Part shown: piece by piece, positions 6,811 to 13,068 of the stretch
Position numbering within the stretch: the first letter of the stretch is position 1
How the letters are laid out: each line of letters begins with the position of its first letter
From: DASUPK01 sp033856335
GTDB lineage: Bacteria > Actinomycetota > Thermoleophilia > Solirubrobacterales > 70-9
Assembly: GCA_033856335.1 (NCBI GenBank)
Contig: JAWVFG010000223.1
Span: forward strand, 1 to 13,068
Length of the DNA: 13,068 bases
Reading direction: 5' to 3'
Translations under genes and position numbers: made by a program
The notes under the pieces: model-generated
Databases searched by the model: none
Told to the model about the DNA's origin: nothing
What the model saw: the letters and a program-made list of their open reading frames with translations, nothing else

Positions 6811-8159
6811 GCGGCTCGAGAAAGGCCAAGAAGGCTCCCCCGGCCCCGCCGCTCGAGTACTCCCTGCTGCTCACGGCGACGCTCTGCTTGCTCGCCTTCG
6901 GGGCGGTGATGGTCTTCAGCGCCAGCTCGACGCGCTCGGTGCTCAACACCGGCGGCAACGGCTTCTACTACCTGGAGCGAACGCTGATCTTCGGGGCGAT
7001 CGGGCTCGTGGCCTTGCGGATCGCGTCGGTGCGCGGCGTGGCGGCCGCCCGGGTGCTGACCCCACTCATCCTGCTCTCGTCGCTCTTCCTCCTCTTCGCG
7101 GTTCTTCTGCCGGGCATCGGCACGACCGTCAACGGCTCGCAGCGGTGGCTGGGAGGCGGGCTGGTCCAGTTCCAGCCCTCGGAGCTGGCGAAGATCGCGC
7201 TGGTTCTCTACGGCGCCTATCTCCTCTCGTCCGAGCCTCGCCGCACACGGACCCTCGGCGGCCTCGGCCCCTATCTGCTGGTCGTCGGGCTCTGCCTGGC
7301 CCTGATCGCCAAGGAGCCGGACCTCGGCACCGCGATCGTCGTCTCCTTCGCGGTCGGCTGCGTGCTCTTCCTGGCGGGTGTGCGACCCCGGACACTGGCG
7401 CCCGTGGGCGCCCTGATCGCGGTGGTCGGCGTAGGGATGATCGCCACCCACCCCTACCAGGAGGCACGCCTCACCGGGTTCCTACACCCCGGGACCGACA
7501 CGAGCGGCTCGGGCTTCCAGGCGAAGCAGGCGACCATCGCGGTCGGCTCGGGAGGGATCTTCGGCGTTGGCCTGGGCGAGAGTGTGCAGAAGGCCTCCTA
7601 TCTGCCGGAGGCGCACACGGACATGATCGCGGCCGTGATCGGCGAGGAGCTCGGGCTCGCGGGGATGTTCGTCCTGGTCGGGCTCTTCGGGATGTTCGGC
7701 TACGCCGGGTTGCGTGCGGCCCACCGGGCACGCGACCGCTTCAGCAAGCTGCTCGCCGCCGGTCTCACCTCGCTGATCATGTCCCAGGCGGCACTCAACC
7801 TCTTCGCGGTCCTCGGCCTCGCCCCGCTCACCGGGGTACCCCTGCCATTCGTCTCATACGGGGGTACGAGCCTGGTGCTTACGCTCGCGGCCACGGGCTT
7901 GATCCTGAACGTTGCCCGGCGACCCGCGCAGGCGGCGGCCCGCAGCTCGAGGCGCGGAGGCCGCGCCACGGCCGCGGGCCCTGCGAGACTGCGCGTGGTC
8001 GAGGGCGGAACCCGTAATTCAAGGGTGCTCCGAGCGCAGCGAGGAGCAACCCGTAGAAGGAGTGAGCGCGCAGCAAGTGGCACGAGTCGTGATAGCGGCC
8101 GGCGGGACGGCGGGGCACGTCGTACCGGCGATCGCCGTCGCCGACGCGCTTCGCGCTGA
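6807..8159 (+). CDS. ftsW: septal peptidoglycan polymerase (SEDS family)
   Basis: FtsW is a membrane glycosyltransferase that polymerises lipid II at the division septum, normally with a class B penicillin-binding protein. GTG at 6807 (GTGA overlap with murD) gives 450 residues. A short basic N-terminus is followed by about ten membrane helices from residue 18 to about 371. SEDS landmarks: NGSQRW (109-114), FQPSELAK (122-129), KEPDLGT (169-175), PEAHTD with Asp272, the position expected for the catalytic aspartate, and LPFVSYGGTS ending at 355. I reject the longer upstream frame because it runs inside murD. From residue 372 the protein continues as a 79-residue tail very rich in Arg. The last part overlaps murG by 98 bases and is read through a stem-loop repeat, so the natural C-terminus may once have been shorter. 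The partner ftsI is not in the window. Confidence 0.95.
   Translation: MSGSRKAKKAPPAPPLEYSLLLTATLCLLAFGAVMVFSASSTRSVLNTGGNGFYYLERTLIFGAIGLVALRIASVRGVAAARVLTPLILLSSLFLLFAVLLPGIGTTVNGSQRWLGGGLVQFQPSELAKIALVLYGAYLLSSEPRRTRTLGGLGPYLLVVGLCLALIAKEPDLGTAIVVSFAVGCVLFLAGVRPRTLAPVGALIAVVGVGMIATHPYQEARLTGFLHPGTDTSGSGFQAKQATIAVGSGGIFGVGLGESVQKASYLPEAHTDMIAAVIGEELGLAGMFVLVGLFGMFGYAGLRAAHRARDRFSKLLAAGLTSLIMSQAALNLFAVLGLAPLTGVPLPFVSYGGTSLVLTLAATGLILNVARRPAQAAARSSRRGGRATAAGPARLRVVEGGTRNSRVLRAQRGATRRRSERAASGTSRDSGRRDGGARRTGDRRRRRASR
8023..8052 (+). repeat. REP-like stem-loop, copy 1, upstream of the murG start
   Basis: GGGTGCTCC pairs with GGAGC-A-ACCC: nine base pairs with one bulged A (8049), around an 11-base loop (8032-8042). 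CCCGTAGA follows, and the murG GTG starts 9 bases after the stem. In the ftsW frame it is read as an Arg-rich tail. It matches copy 2 at 9178-9210 in arm sequence, bulge position and distance to the next start codon; the U8026-A8048 pair here is G-C in copy 2. No third copy is seen in this window. Confidence 0.7.
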
Positions 8160-9222
8160 GGGCGCCGAGGTCAGCTTCCTCGGTACTCGCGAGCGCGCCG
8201 AGGCGGACCTCGTCCCGGCCGCCGGCTACGAGATCGATTACCTGCGAGTCAGCGGGCTGGACCGGCGCAACCCCTTGAAGGCCGGCGTCGCTGCCGTGCG
8301 CGCCGCCCGCGCGGTTGGCGCCGCCCGCCGCGTCCTGGAACGCCGCCGCGCGGAGGTCGTGCTCGGCGGCGGCGGCTACGTGGCGGGCCCGGTCGGCCTG
8401 GCCGCGGTCAGGATGGGACTGCCGCTGGTGCTCACGGAGGCCGACAGCCACCTCGGCCTGGCCAACCGACTGCTCGCCCGCCGCGCCCGTCGCATCTGCC
8501 TGTCGTTCCCGATTCGCGGCCGTGACGGCGGTCCGTACGTGGTGACCGGCAGGCCTGTGCCCCGAGCCGTCCTGGAGGCCGACCCAACGGTCGCCCGGCG
8601 CCGATTCGGGATCCCCGAGCCGGCGGATTGCGTGACCGTCGTCGGCGGCAGTCTCGGGGCTCTCTCGATCAACGAGGCGGCGTTTGATGCATTCACCCAG
8701 CTCGAGTGGGCGCACGACCACGTCGGCCAGCCCTGGATCCTCCACGTCGCCGGGCGACGGGATTACCCGGCGCTGCGCCGCCGCTGGGAGAAGGAGGGAC
8801 GGCCGGAGCGCTACACGCTGATCCAGTACGAGCCCGACCTGGGCGACGTCCTGGCCGCCGCCGACCTCGTGGTCGCCCGCGCGGGCGGGTCGGTGATGGA
8901 GATCGTCGCCGTGGGCCGGCCGGCGATCCTGGTCCCCTTTCCGCGTGCCACGGCCGACCATCAGACGACCAACGCGCGCTGGGTCGCGAACGGTGGGGCG
9001 GCCGTCGTGATCCCGGACGACGAGCTGACCCCGGAGCGGCTTCGGGCCGAGATCACGAGGCTGCTGGCCGACGAGGATCGGCTCAGGGCGATGGGGATCG
9101 CGGCGCGACGCCTGGCGAGGCCCGACGCGGCGCAGCGGATCGCCAGAGAGGTCCTGGGAGCGGCCGGCCATATGCGAGGGGGCTCCGCAGGCGAAGCCGA
9201 GGAGCCACCCGCTAGACGATGA
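8062..9222 (+). CDS. murG: UDP-GlcNAc:lipid I N-acetylglucosaminyltransferase (lipid II synthase)
   Basis: MurG, a peripheral membrane GT-B glycosyltransferase on the cytoplasmic face, adds GlcNAc to lipid I. With GTG at 8062 it has 386 residues; GTG at 8077 would give 381. I prefer 8062 because it sits at the same distance from a stem-loop as the murC start does, but AGAAGGAG at 8055-8062 could serve 8077 with a long spacer. Motifs: GGTAGH at 14-19 (usually GGTGGH), GGYVAGPV, LTEADSHLGLANRLLA, GGSLGA, then ARAGGSVMEI with Glu280, and PRATADHQTTNA (His300, Gln301), the UDP-GlcNAc site. The C-terminal end, about 15 residues after HM, is encoded by a repeat element and is probably not functional. 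The stop overlaps the murC ATG (ATGA). It overlaps ftsW by 98 bases. Confidence 0.94.
   Translation: MSAQQVARVVIAAGGTAGHVVPAIAVADALRAEGAEVSFLGTRERAEADLVPAAGYEIDYLRVSGLDRRNPLKAGVAAVRAARAVGAARRVLERRRAEVVLGGGGYVAGPVGLAAVRMGLPLVLTEADSHLGLANRLLARRARRICLSFPIRGRDGGPYVVTGRPVPRAVLEADPTVARRRFGIPEPADCVTVVGGSLGALSINEAAFDAFTQLEWAHDHVGQPWILHVAGRRDYPALRRRWEKEGRPERYTLIQYEPDLGDVLAAADLVVARAGGSVMEIVAVGRPAILVPFPRATADHQTTNARWVANGGAAVVIPDDELTPERLRAEITRLLADEDRLRAMGIAARRLARPDAAQRIAREVLGAAGHMRGGSAGEAEEPPARR
9178..9210 (+). repeat. REP-like stem-loop, copy 2, upstream of the murC start
   Basis: GGGGGCTCC pairs with GGAGCC-A-CCC: nine base pairs with one bulged A (9207), around a 14-base loop (9187-9200) that can itself form a small GGC-GAA-GCC hairpin. 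CCCGCTAGA follows and the murC ATG starts 8 bases after the stem. It encodes the end of MurG. Compared with copy 1 at 8023-8052, a U-A pair is replaced by G-C, so pairing is preserved. Confidence 0.7.
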
Positions 9223-10613
9223 AGGGCCGCAGGCTCCACTTCATCGCCATAGGCGGCGCCGGGATGAGTGGCCTGGCGCTCGTCTGCCACAGCCTCGGCG
9301 CCGAGGTGACCGGTTCGGACAGGGCCGAGTCCTCATATATGGAGCGGCTGCGGGCCGCGGGCATCGAGCCTGCCCTGGGACACGACGCCGAGAACGTCCC
9401 GGCGGACGCCGAGGTGGTCGTCTCCACCGCAGTGCCCGAGGACAACCGCGAGCTGGCCCGGGCACGCGAGCGCGGTCAGCGCGTGATCCACCGCGGCGAG
9501 CTGCTCGCCGAGCTCTGTTCGCAGCGCCGCCTGCTTGCGATCGCCGGGACGCACGGCAAGACCACCACCGCCGCCATGTGCATCTGGGCCCTGCGCGCGA
9601 TCGGGGCGGATCCCGCCTTCTTCCTCGGGGGGGAGCTGCCGGGCGCCGGGCCGGATGGTGCGGCCACCAACGCCGGCTGGGGGGAGGGGGAGTGGGTGGT
9701 CGCCGAGGCGGATGAGAGCGACGCCAGCTTCCTCAAGCTGCAGCCCGAGGTCGCCGTCATCACCAACCTCGAGCTCGACCATCACTCGCGCTGGAGCTCG
9801 CTGGCGGAGCTCTCCGAGGCCTTCGCGGCGTTCGCCTCGCCTGTGGCCGGCCTGGTCACGGCCGCGGACGTCTGCCTGCCGGGGCAGGAGGGCCAGAGCG
9901 TCGTGCGCTTTGCCCTGGAGCCCGCGGCGGGAGAGCGCCCCGAGGAGGCCGATCTGCTCGCGACGGGCATCCTGGCTGACGAGACCGGGGGCACGCGCTT
10001 CCGCGCGAGGGGCGCCGGCATCGACGTCGAGGTCAGCCTGCGGCAACCCGGCCGTCACAACGTCGCCAACGCCCTGGCAGCCCTGGGCGGCCTATCTCTC
10101 ATGGGGGCCGACATCGACGGCTGCGCTACGGCCCTCGCGGACTTCCCGGGCGTCGCGCGTCGCCTCGAGCTCAAGGGTGAGAGCCATGGCGCCCGCATCT
10201 ATGACGACTACGCCCATCACCCCACGGAGGTGGCGGCCGCGCTCCAGGCCGCCCGCGAGCTGGGGCCGCGGCGCCTGATTGCCGCCTTCCAGCCGCACCT
10301 CTACTCGCGCACCAAGGCGCTGGCCACTGAGTTCGGGGCGGCGCTTGCCACCGCGGACGAGGTCGCGGTTCTCGACGTGTACCCGGCGCGCGAGGAGCCC
10401 GTCGGCCCGCTCGCCGGGGTGAGCGGCCTGATGGTCGCGAGCGCGGCCGCGGACCATGGCGGAGGCCGTCCCGTTTGGTGGCTTCCGGACGCGGAGCTGG
10501 CGGCCCAGGCCCTGGGCCCCCGCCTGGGGGAGGGTGACGTTCTGATCACACTCGGGGCGGGGGACATCTACAGGCTGGCGGAGGCGCTCGTGGACGGAGT
10601 AGGAAGCTCATGA
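9219..10613 (+). CDS. murC: UDP-MurNAc:L-alanine ligase
   Basis: MurC starts the stem peptide by joining L-Ala to UDP-MurNAc. Its 464 residues are the normal length. The N-terminal Rossmann domain has HFIAIGGAGMSGLA; the ATP loop is AGTHGKTTT with Lys114 (the His in place of Asn is typical of MurC); NLELDHHSRW lies at 183-192; the C-terminal domain has DDYAHHPTE (329-337) and QPHLYSRTK, both MurC hallmarks. The ATG overlaps the murG stop (ATGA) and lies directly after stem-loop copy 2, which could affect how often ribosomes re-initiate here. The stop overlaps the murB ATG by four bases. No fusion with ddl is present. Confidence 0.97.
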   Translation: MKGRRLHFIAIGGAGMSGLALVCHSLGAEVTGSDRAESSYMERLRAAGIEPALGHDAENVPADAEVVVSTAVPEDNRELARARERGQRVIHRGELLAELCSQRRLLAIAGTHGKTTTAAMCIWALRAIGADPAFFLGGELPGAGPDGAATNAGWGEGEWVVAEADESDASFLKLQPEVAVITNLELDHHSRWSSLAELSEAFAAFASPVAGLVTAADVCLPGQEGQSVVRFALEPAAGERPEEADLLATGILADETGGTRFRARGAGIDVEVSLRQPGRHNVANALAALGGLSLMGADIDGCATALADFPGVARRLELKGESHGARIYDDYAHHPTEVAAALQAARELGPRRLIAAFQPHLYSRTKALATEFGAALATADEVAVLDVYPAREEPVGPLAGVSGLMVASAAADHGGGRPVWWLPDAELAAQALGPRLGEGDVLITLGAGDIYRLAEALVDGVGSS

Positions 10614-11527
10614 GTGCTCCAGCCGGCGTGACCAAGGACTACTCACTCGCGCGGCTGACGACGGTCAGGGTGGGCGGCTCGGCGGACTTCTTCGCGCGCC
10701 CGGAGACGGAGGAGGAGGTGGTCGACCTGCTCGGCTGGGCCGACCGGGAGGGCCTTCCGGTCGGGGTGGTGGGCTCCGGATCGAACCTGCTCGTCTCCGA
10801 CGACGGCTTTCGCGGCCTGGTGATGAAGCTCGCGGCCGAGCTGGCCCGCGTGGAGCGCGACGGGACGCACATCGTCTGCGGGGGCGGGGCGAGGCTGCCC
10901 TCGGCGGCTGCCAAGGCCGCGGGCTGGGGCCTGGCGGGGCTCGAGTTCGGCGTGAACATCCCGGGCACGGTCGGCGGAGCCGTGCGGATGAACGCCAACG
11001 CCTACGGCGGGGAGCTGGCGCGTGTCCTGGAGGTCGTCACCGTGTGCACTCCGGCGGGGTCCGAGAAGCGTTCCCCGGAGGACCTCGGCTTCCGGTACCG
11101 GGGATCGAACCTCGGCGAGCGAGAGGTGGTGGCGGTGGCGAGCTTCGCCCTCTCCGAGACAGATCCGGCCGACGTAAAGGCCACCATGGCGGACATGCGG
11201 CGCAGGCGAAAGGAAGCGCAGCCCTCGGGCATCAAGACCTTCGGCTCGACCGTCATGAATCCCGAGGACCCGCGGGCCGAGGGCCGTTCGGCTGGGCAGC
11301 TGCTCGACGCTGCGGGCTGCGGCGGTCTGCAGGTCGGCGGGGCGCGCATGTCCCGGAAGCACGCGAACTTCGTCGAGAACACCGGGAATGCGACCACGGC
11401 CGACATCCTCGAGGTGATGGGGGAGGCGAGGCGGAGGGTCCACGAGCTCTTCGGCGTGACGCTGGAGCCGGAGGTGCAGGTCCTCGGCGAGGTGAGGTGG
11501 CCGGAGCAATGGCAACTCGAGCCGTAG
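10610..11527 (+). CDS. murB: UDP-N-acetylenolpyruvoylglucosamine reductase
   Basis: MurB is an FAD enzyme that reduces UDP-GlcNAc-enolpyruvate to UDP-MurNAc with NADPH, supplying the substrate for MurC. The 305 residues contain the FAD-binding part (TTVRVGGSADFF near 17-28, VGSGSNLL at 54-61, NIPGTVGGAV at 116-125), YRGS with Arg164, and GSTVMNP with Ser213, the expected proton donor. It ends in LEPEV, whose Glu288 is probably the final catalytic residue. The length and lack of an extra loop suit a type II MurB. Families usually show GS-x-FKNP at the serine; here it is GSTVMNP followed by a longer acidic stretch, a mild deviation. It starts in an ATGA overlap with murC, and its last 19 bases overlap ftsQ. 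Confidence 0.96.
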   Translation: MSAPAGVTKDYSLARLTTVRVGGSADFFARPETEEEVVDLLGWADREGLPVGVVGSGSNLLVSDDGFRGLVMKLAAELARVERDGTHIVCGGGARLPSAAAKAAGWGLAGLEFGVNIPGTVGGAVRMNANAYGGELARVLEVVTVCTPAGSEKRSPEDLGFRYRGSNLGEREVVAVASFALSETDPADVKATMADMRRRRKEAQPSGIKTFGSTVMNPEDPRAEGRSAGQLLDAAGCGGLQVGGARMSRKHANFVENTGNATTADILEVMGEARRRVHELFGVTLEPEVQVLGEVRWPEQWQLEP

Positions 11528-12276
11528 GCCAGACGCGTCCCGCGGGACGCGCCCGGGGCCGGCCCAAGGCGGCCGCTCGGGGGTCCCTGCTCCGCCGGCG
11601 GCTGATCGCGGCGGCGATCGTGATCGTCGTGCTGTACGCGGGCTACATGCTCTGGTTCCGGAACATGTCCTGGTTCGCGATCGACAGCGTGACCATCAAG
11701 GGTGCCACCACCAACGAGCGTGAGATCAAGGCGGCGGTCGAAGGGGTCGCCGGGGACATGACGACTCTGCACATCAACGACGGCGCGCTGCGGAATGCAG
11801 TCGCCCGGTTCCCGACCGTGGCCTCGGTGGGGGCCAGCACCAGCTTCCCGCACGGCCTGGAGGTGACGATCACCGAGCGGCTCCCGATCGCCTTCGTGCA
11901 GATCCACGGGCAGCCGACGGCGGTCTCGGCGGACGGCTACCTGCTCGCCGGGGCGAGCTTCGATCAGAAACAGTTGCCGAGGATCGAGGGCGCGGTGGCC
12001 CACGGCCCCCGCCTCGATGAGGACGCCGCTGCGCAGGCGGCGATCCTCGGAGCAACACCGGCGCCGCTGCGCAACCGGGTGACCGTGTCGAGCTGGGACG
12101 ACAACCGGGGCGGGGTCGTCGTGGACCTGAAGAACGGGCCCGAGGTTCGATTCGGCGACGGCTCTCGGGCCCGGGACAAGTGGGCGGCGACGGTCGCCGT
12201 GCTCTCTGGCAGCCAGCGGGGCTCTCCGTCCTATCTCGACGTCAGCGTCCCGGACCGGCCCGTCTCCGGAGGCTGA
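11509..12276 (+). CDS. ftsQ: cell division protein FtsQ/DivIB
   Basis: A bitopic divisome protein that links early division proteins to the septal synthase. The 255 residues begin with a strongly basic cytoplasmic stretch (1-31, rich in Arg, Ala and Gly). One membrane helix follows at about 32-50, then a POTRA domain (about 55-124) starting WFAIDSVTIKGATTNEREI and ending near VTITERLPIAFV. A beta-rich extracellular domain follows, ending in YLDVSVPDRP, typical of FtsQ. The ATG at 11509 lies inside murB (19-base overlap) with GGAG only 2 bases upstream, so translation probably depends on coupling to murB. Sequence conservation in this family is low and I rely on the domain order, the POTRA/FtsQ motifs and the position before ftsZ. 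Confidence 0.92.
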   Translation: MATRAVGQTRPAGRARGRPKAAARGSLLRRRLIAAAIVIVVLYAGYMLWFRNMSWFAIDSVTIKGATTNEREIKAAVEGVAGDMTTLHINDGALRNAVARFPTVASVGASTSFPHGLEVTITERLPIAFVQIHGQPTAVSADGYLLAGASFDQKQLPRIEGAVAHGPRLDEDAAAQAAILGATPAPLRNRVTVSSWDDNRGGVVVDLKNGPEVRFGDGSRARDKWAATVAVLSGSQRGSPSYLDVSVPDRPVSGG

Positions 12277-12340
12277 GCCCTCGGAACGCGCCGATGCAGG
12301 CGCGCTGCAACGGTACGTGCACGCCGATTTTGGGGTCAAA

Positions 12341-12356
12341 GGCGCCCCGGGGCGTC
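12341..12356 (+). terminator. GC-rich hairpin downstream of ftsQ, weak terminator candidate
   Basis: GGCGCC pairs with GGCGTC across a CCGG loop (six pairs, one G-U); its core CGCCCCGGGGCG is a 12-base perfect palindrome. No T tract follows, so a classical intrinsic terminator is doubtful. It lies 64 bases after the ftsQ stop and could be a processing or protein-binding site instead. Confidence 0.25.
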
Positions 12357-12469
12357 GATCTCATCAAGCGTTGAAGCGTGTCCAAAATAGTGCCTGTTTG
12401 CAGGGAGTTCGTGGGGCCTCAACCAACCCTGGACCTCGACCTCGATACTAGACTCACGGTGCCGTAACT

Positions 12470-12487
12470 CTCAAGGGAGACTTGAGA
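12470..12487. promoter_or_regulatory. perfect inverted repeat upstream of the ftsZ promoter, possible operator
   Basis: TCTCAAG, four bases (GGAG), then CTTGAGA: seven perfectly matched bases per arm. Its centre is about 28 bases upstream of the -35 hexamer, near -63 relative to the inferred transcription start, a position suited to a dimeric regulator. No T run follows, so it is not a good terminator. Confidence 0.45.
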
Positions 12488-12506
12488 CTTCGGGCCTGGG
12501 CGGGCG

Positions 12507-12535
12507 TTGACAGTGCGTACCCTTTGCCCTACTTT
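12507..12535 (+). promoter_or_regulatory. ftsZ promoter (sigma-70 type)
   Basis: TTGACA at 12507-12512 is a perfect -35 hexamer. Exactly 17 bases later TACTTT at 12530-12535 fits the TAnnnT -10 pattern. Transcription should begin near 12541-12543, giving a leader of about 45 bases. This lets ftsZ be expressed independently of the murD-ftsQ unit. Confidence 0.75.
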
Positions 12536-12574
12536 CGTCAAGGCCCAAAGCCGAATTAGCGGCGGGCTCGGAGC

Positions 12575-12578
12575 AGGA
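12575..12578 (+). promoter_or_regulatory. ribosome binding site of ftsZ
   Basis: AGGA ends 8 bases before the ftsZ ATG. It is one of the few conventional Shine-Dalgarno sites in the window and fits a gene translated on its own, unlike the overlapping genes to the left. Confidence 0.6.
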
Positions 12579-12586
12579 CCGACCAA

Positions 12587-13068
12587 ATGGAAACCTCATA
12601 TCTGGCCGTAATAAAGGTCGTGGGCGTCGGCGGTGGCGGGTCCAACGCCGTTAGTCGCATGGTCGATGCGGGCCTGCGCGGCGTCGAGTTCGTCGCGGTC
12701 AACACGGACGCGCAGGCACTCCAGGCCTGTGACGCCGACGTCAAGATCGGCATCGGCCACAACCTGACGAAGGGCCTCGGCGCAGGTGCCAACCCAGAGG
12801 TGGGCGCCGGCGCGGCGGCCGAGTCTCGAGACGAGATCAAGGACGCCCTCAAGGGCGCGGACATGATCTTCATCACCTGCGGCGAGGGTGGCGGCACCGG
12901 TACCGGCGCTGCCCCCGTGATCGCCGAGATCGCCAAGCAGGAGATCGGCGCCCTCACCGTCGGCGCGGTCACCAAGCCGTTCGAGTTCGAGGGCAAGAAG
13001 CGCATGGCCCAGGCCGAGGAGGGGATCGACCGGCTCCGCAAGGAGGTCGACACCCTGATCACCGTCCC
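12587..13068 (+). CDS. ftsZ: cell division GTPase FtsZ, 3' truncated by the window edge
   Basis: FtsZ is the tubulin-like GTPase that forms the cytoplasmic Z-ring. The first 160 residues are present. After a very short N-terminus come AVIKVVGVGGGGSNAVSRM, VEFVAVNTDAQAL, LGAGANPEVGAGAA, and the tubulin signature GGGTGTG at 101-107 followed by AAPVIAEIAK. Then come VTKPFEFEGKKR and a conserved EEGIDRLRKEVDTLI. The ATG at 12587 places these at normal family positions and has AGGA 8 bases upstream. The C-terminal half, including the T7 loop and the tail that binds partners such as SepF, is outside the window. Own promoter at 12507-12535. Confidence 0.97.
   Translation, partial: METSYLAVIKVVGVGGGGSNAVSRMVDAGLRGVEFVAVNTDAQALQACDADVKIGIGHNLTKGLGAGANPEVGAGAAAESRDEIKDALKGADMIFITCGEGGGTGTGAAPVIAEIAKQEIGALTVGAVTKPFEFEGKKRMAQAEEGIDRLRKEVDTLITV

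Larger units (their letters stand above)
12277..12586. other. 310-base non-coding region between ftsQ and ftsZ
   Basis: No credible gene is seen on either strand. The left part (to about 12400) has a GC palindrome at 12341-12356 enclosed by ATTTTGG (12327-12333) and its complement CCAAAAT (12382-12388). The right part has a perfect inverted repeat at 12470-12487, a sigma-70-type promoter at 12507-12535 and a ribosome binding site before ftsZ. It is more AT-rich than the flanking genes, as expected for a regulatory region. Confidence 0.8.

Noticed and set aside
7912..8061. Upstream extension of the murG frame to an ATG inside ftsW
   Set aside because: The extra 50 residues lie over ftsW coding sequence and stem-loop copy 1, and MurG proteins start just before the GGT-x-GH loop.
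7879..9171. 430-codon minus-strand frame opposite ftsW and murG
   Set aside because: Shadow of murG codon bias; no recognisable domain.
11002..12339. Minus-strand frame opposite murB and ftsQ
   Set aside because: Both plus-strand genes are strongly supported; the antisense product is low complexity.
12294..12374. 26-codon plus-strand frame after ftsQ
   Set aside because: Too short, no ribosome binding site, and it covers the hairpin region; nothing supports translation.
12507..12541. TTGAC and GTCAA flanking the ftsZ core promoter as an inverted repeat
   Set aside because: Only five bases per arm, 25 bases apart, and the left arm is the -35 hexamer itself; easily chance.
1..13068. CRISPR arrays, tRNA or rRNA genes, insertion sequences, phage genes, defence or toxin-antitoxin genes
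   Set aside because: No regularly spaced repeats, no transposase or integrase motifs and no tRNA-like cloverleaf were seen; apart from the SnoaL-like gene and the two left-end genes, all coding sequence is dcw.

Overview
The window is high-GC DNA (by eye about 70% G+C, with most codons ending in G or C) holding most of a division and cell wall (dcw) cluster. The gene order murE-murF-mraY-murD-ftsW-murG-murC-murB-ftsQ-ftsZ, the absence of ftsA and ddl, GTG and TTG starts, -10 motifs sitting almost on start codons, and a SnoaL-like protein whose N-terminus resembles a family I associate with Thermoleophilia (Solirubrobacterales/Gaiellales) together suggest a deep-branching actinobacterium. The order-level placement is inference.

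Layout. Positions 1-532 hold the 3' part of a NarL/FixJ-type response regulator. It converges on a small DUF1003-like membrane protein (543-965, minus strand). A 71-base divergent spacer carries a TAnnnT -10-like motif close to each start codon, then murE begins. murE, murF and mraY are packed without gaps (1037-4884). A SnoaL/NTF2-fold gene of unknown role (4895-5314) and a 122-base spacer with a stem-loop separate them from murD. From murD to ftsQ (5437-12276) every gene overlaps the next, which implies one translationally coupled unit. A 310-base non-coding region follows. It has a perfect inverted repeat and a clear TTGACA/17/TACTTT promoter, and ftsZ then runs off the right edge.

How the genes work together. 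MurB completes UDP-MurNAc. MurC, MurD, MurE and MurF add L-Ala, D-Glu, a third residue (meso-diaminopimelate by the DNPR motif) and D-Ala-D-Ala. MraY and MurG make lipid I and lipid II. FtsW polymerises lipid II at the septum, FtsQ belongs to the divisome, and FtsZ forms the Z-ring. The usual left end of such clusters (mraZ, rsmH, ftsL, ftsI) is absent; a signalling gene and a membrane protein occupy that place.

I see no wholly new multi-gene system. The most unusual observation is a pair of matching stem-loops, 9 base pairs each with a bulged A at the same place and one compensatory pair change. They lie directly upstream of the murG and murC start codons and encode the C-terminal ends of FtsW and MurG. 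The copy before murG coincides with a roughly 100-base ftsW/murG overlap and an arginine-rich FtsW tail.
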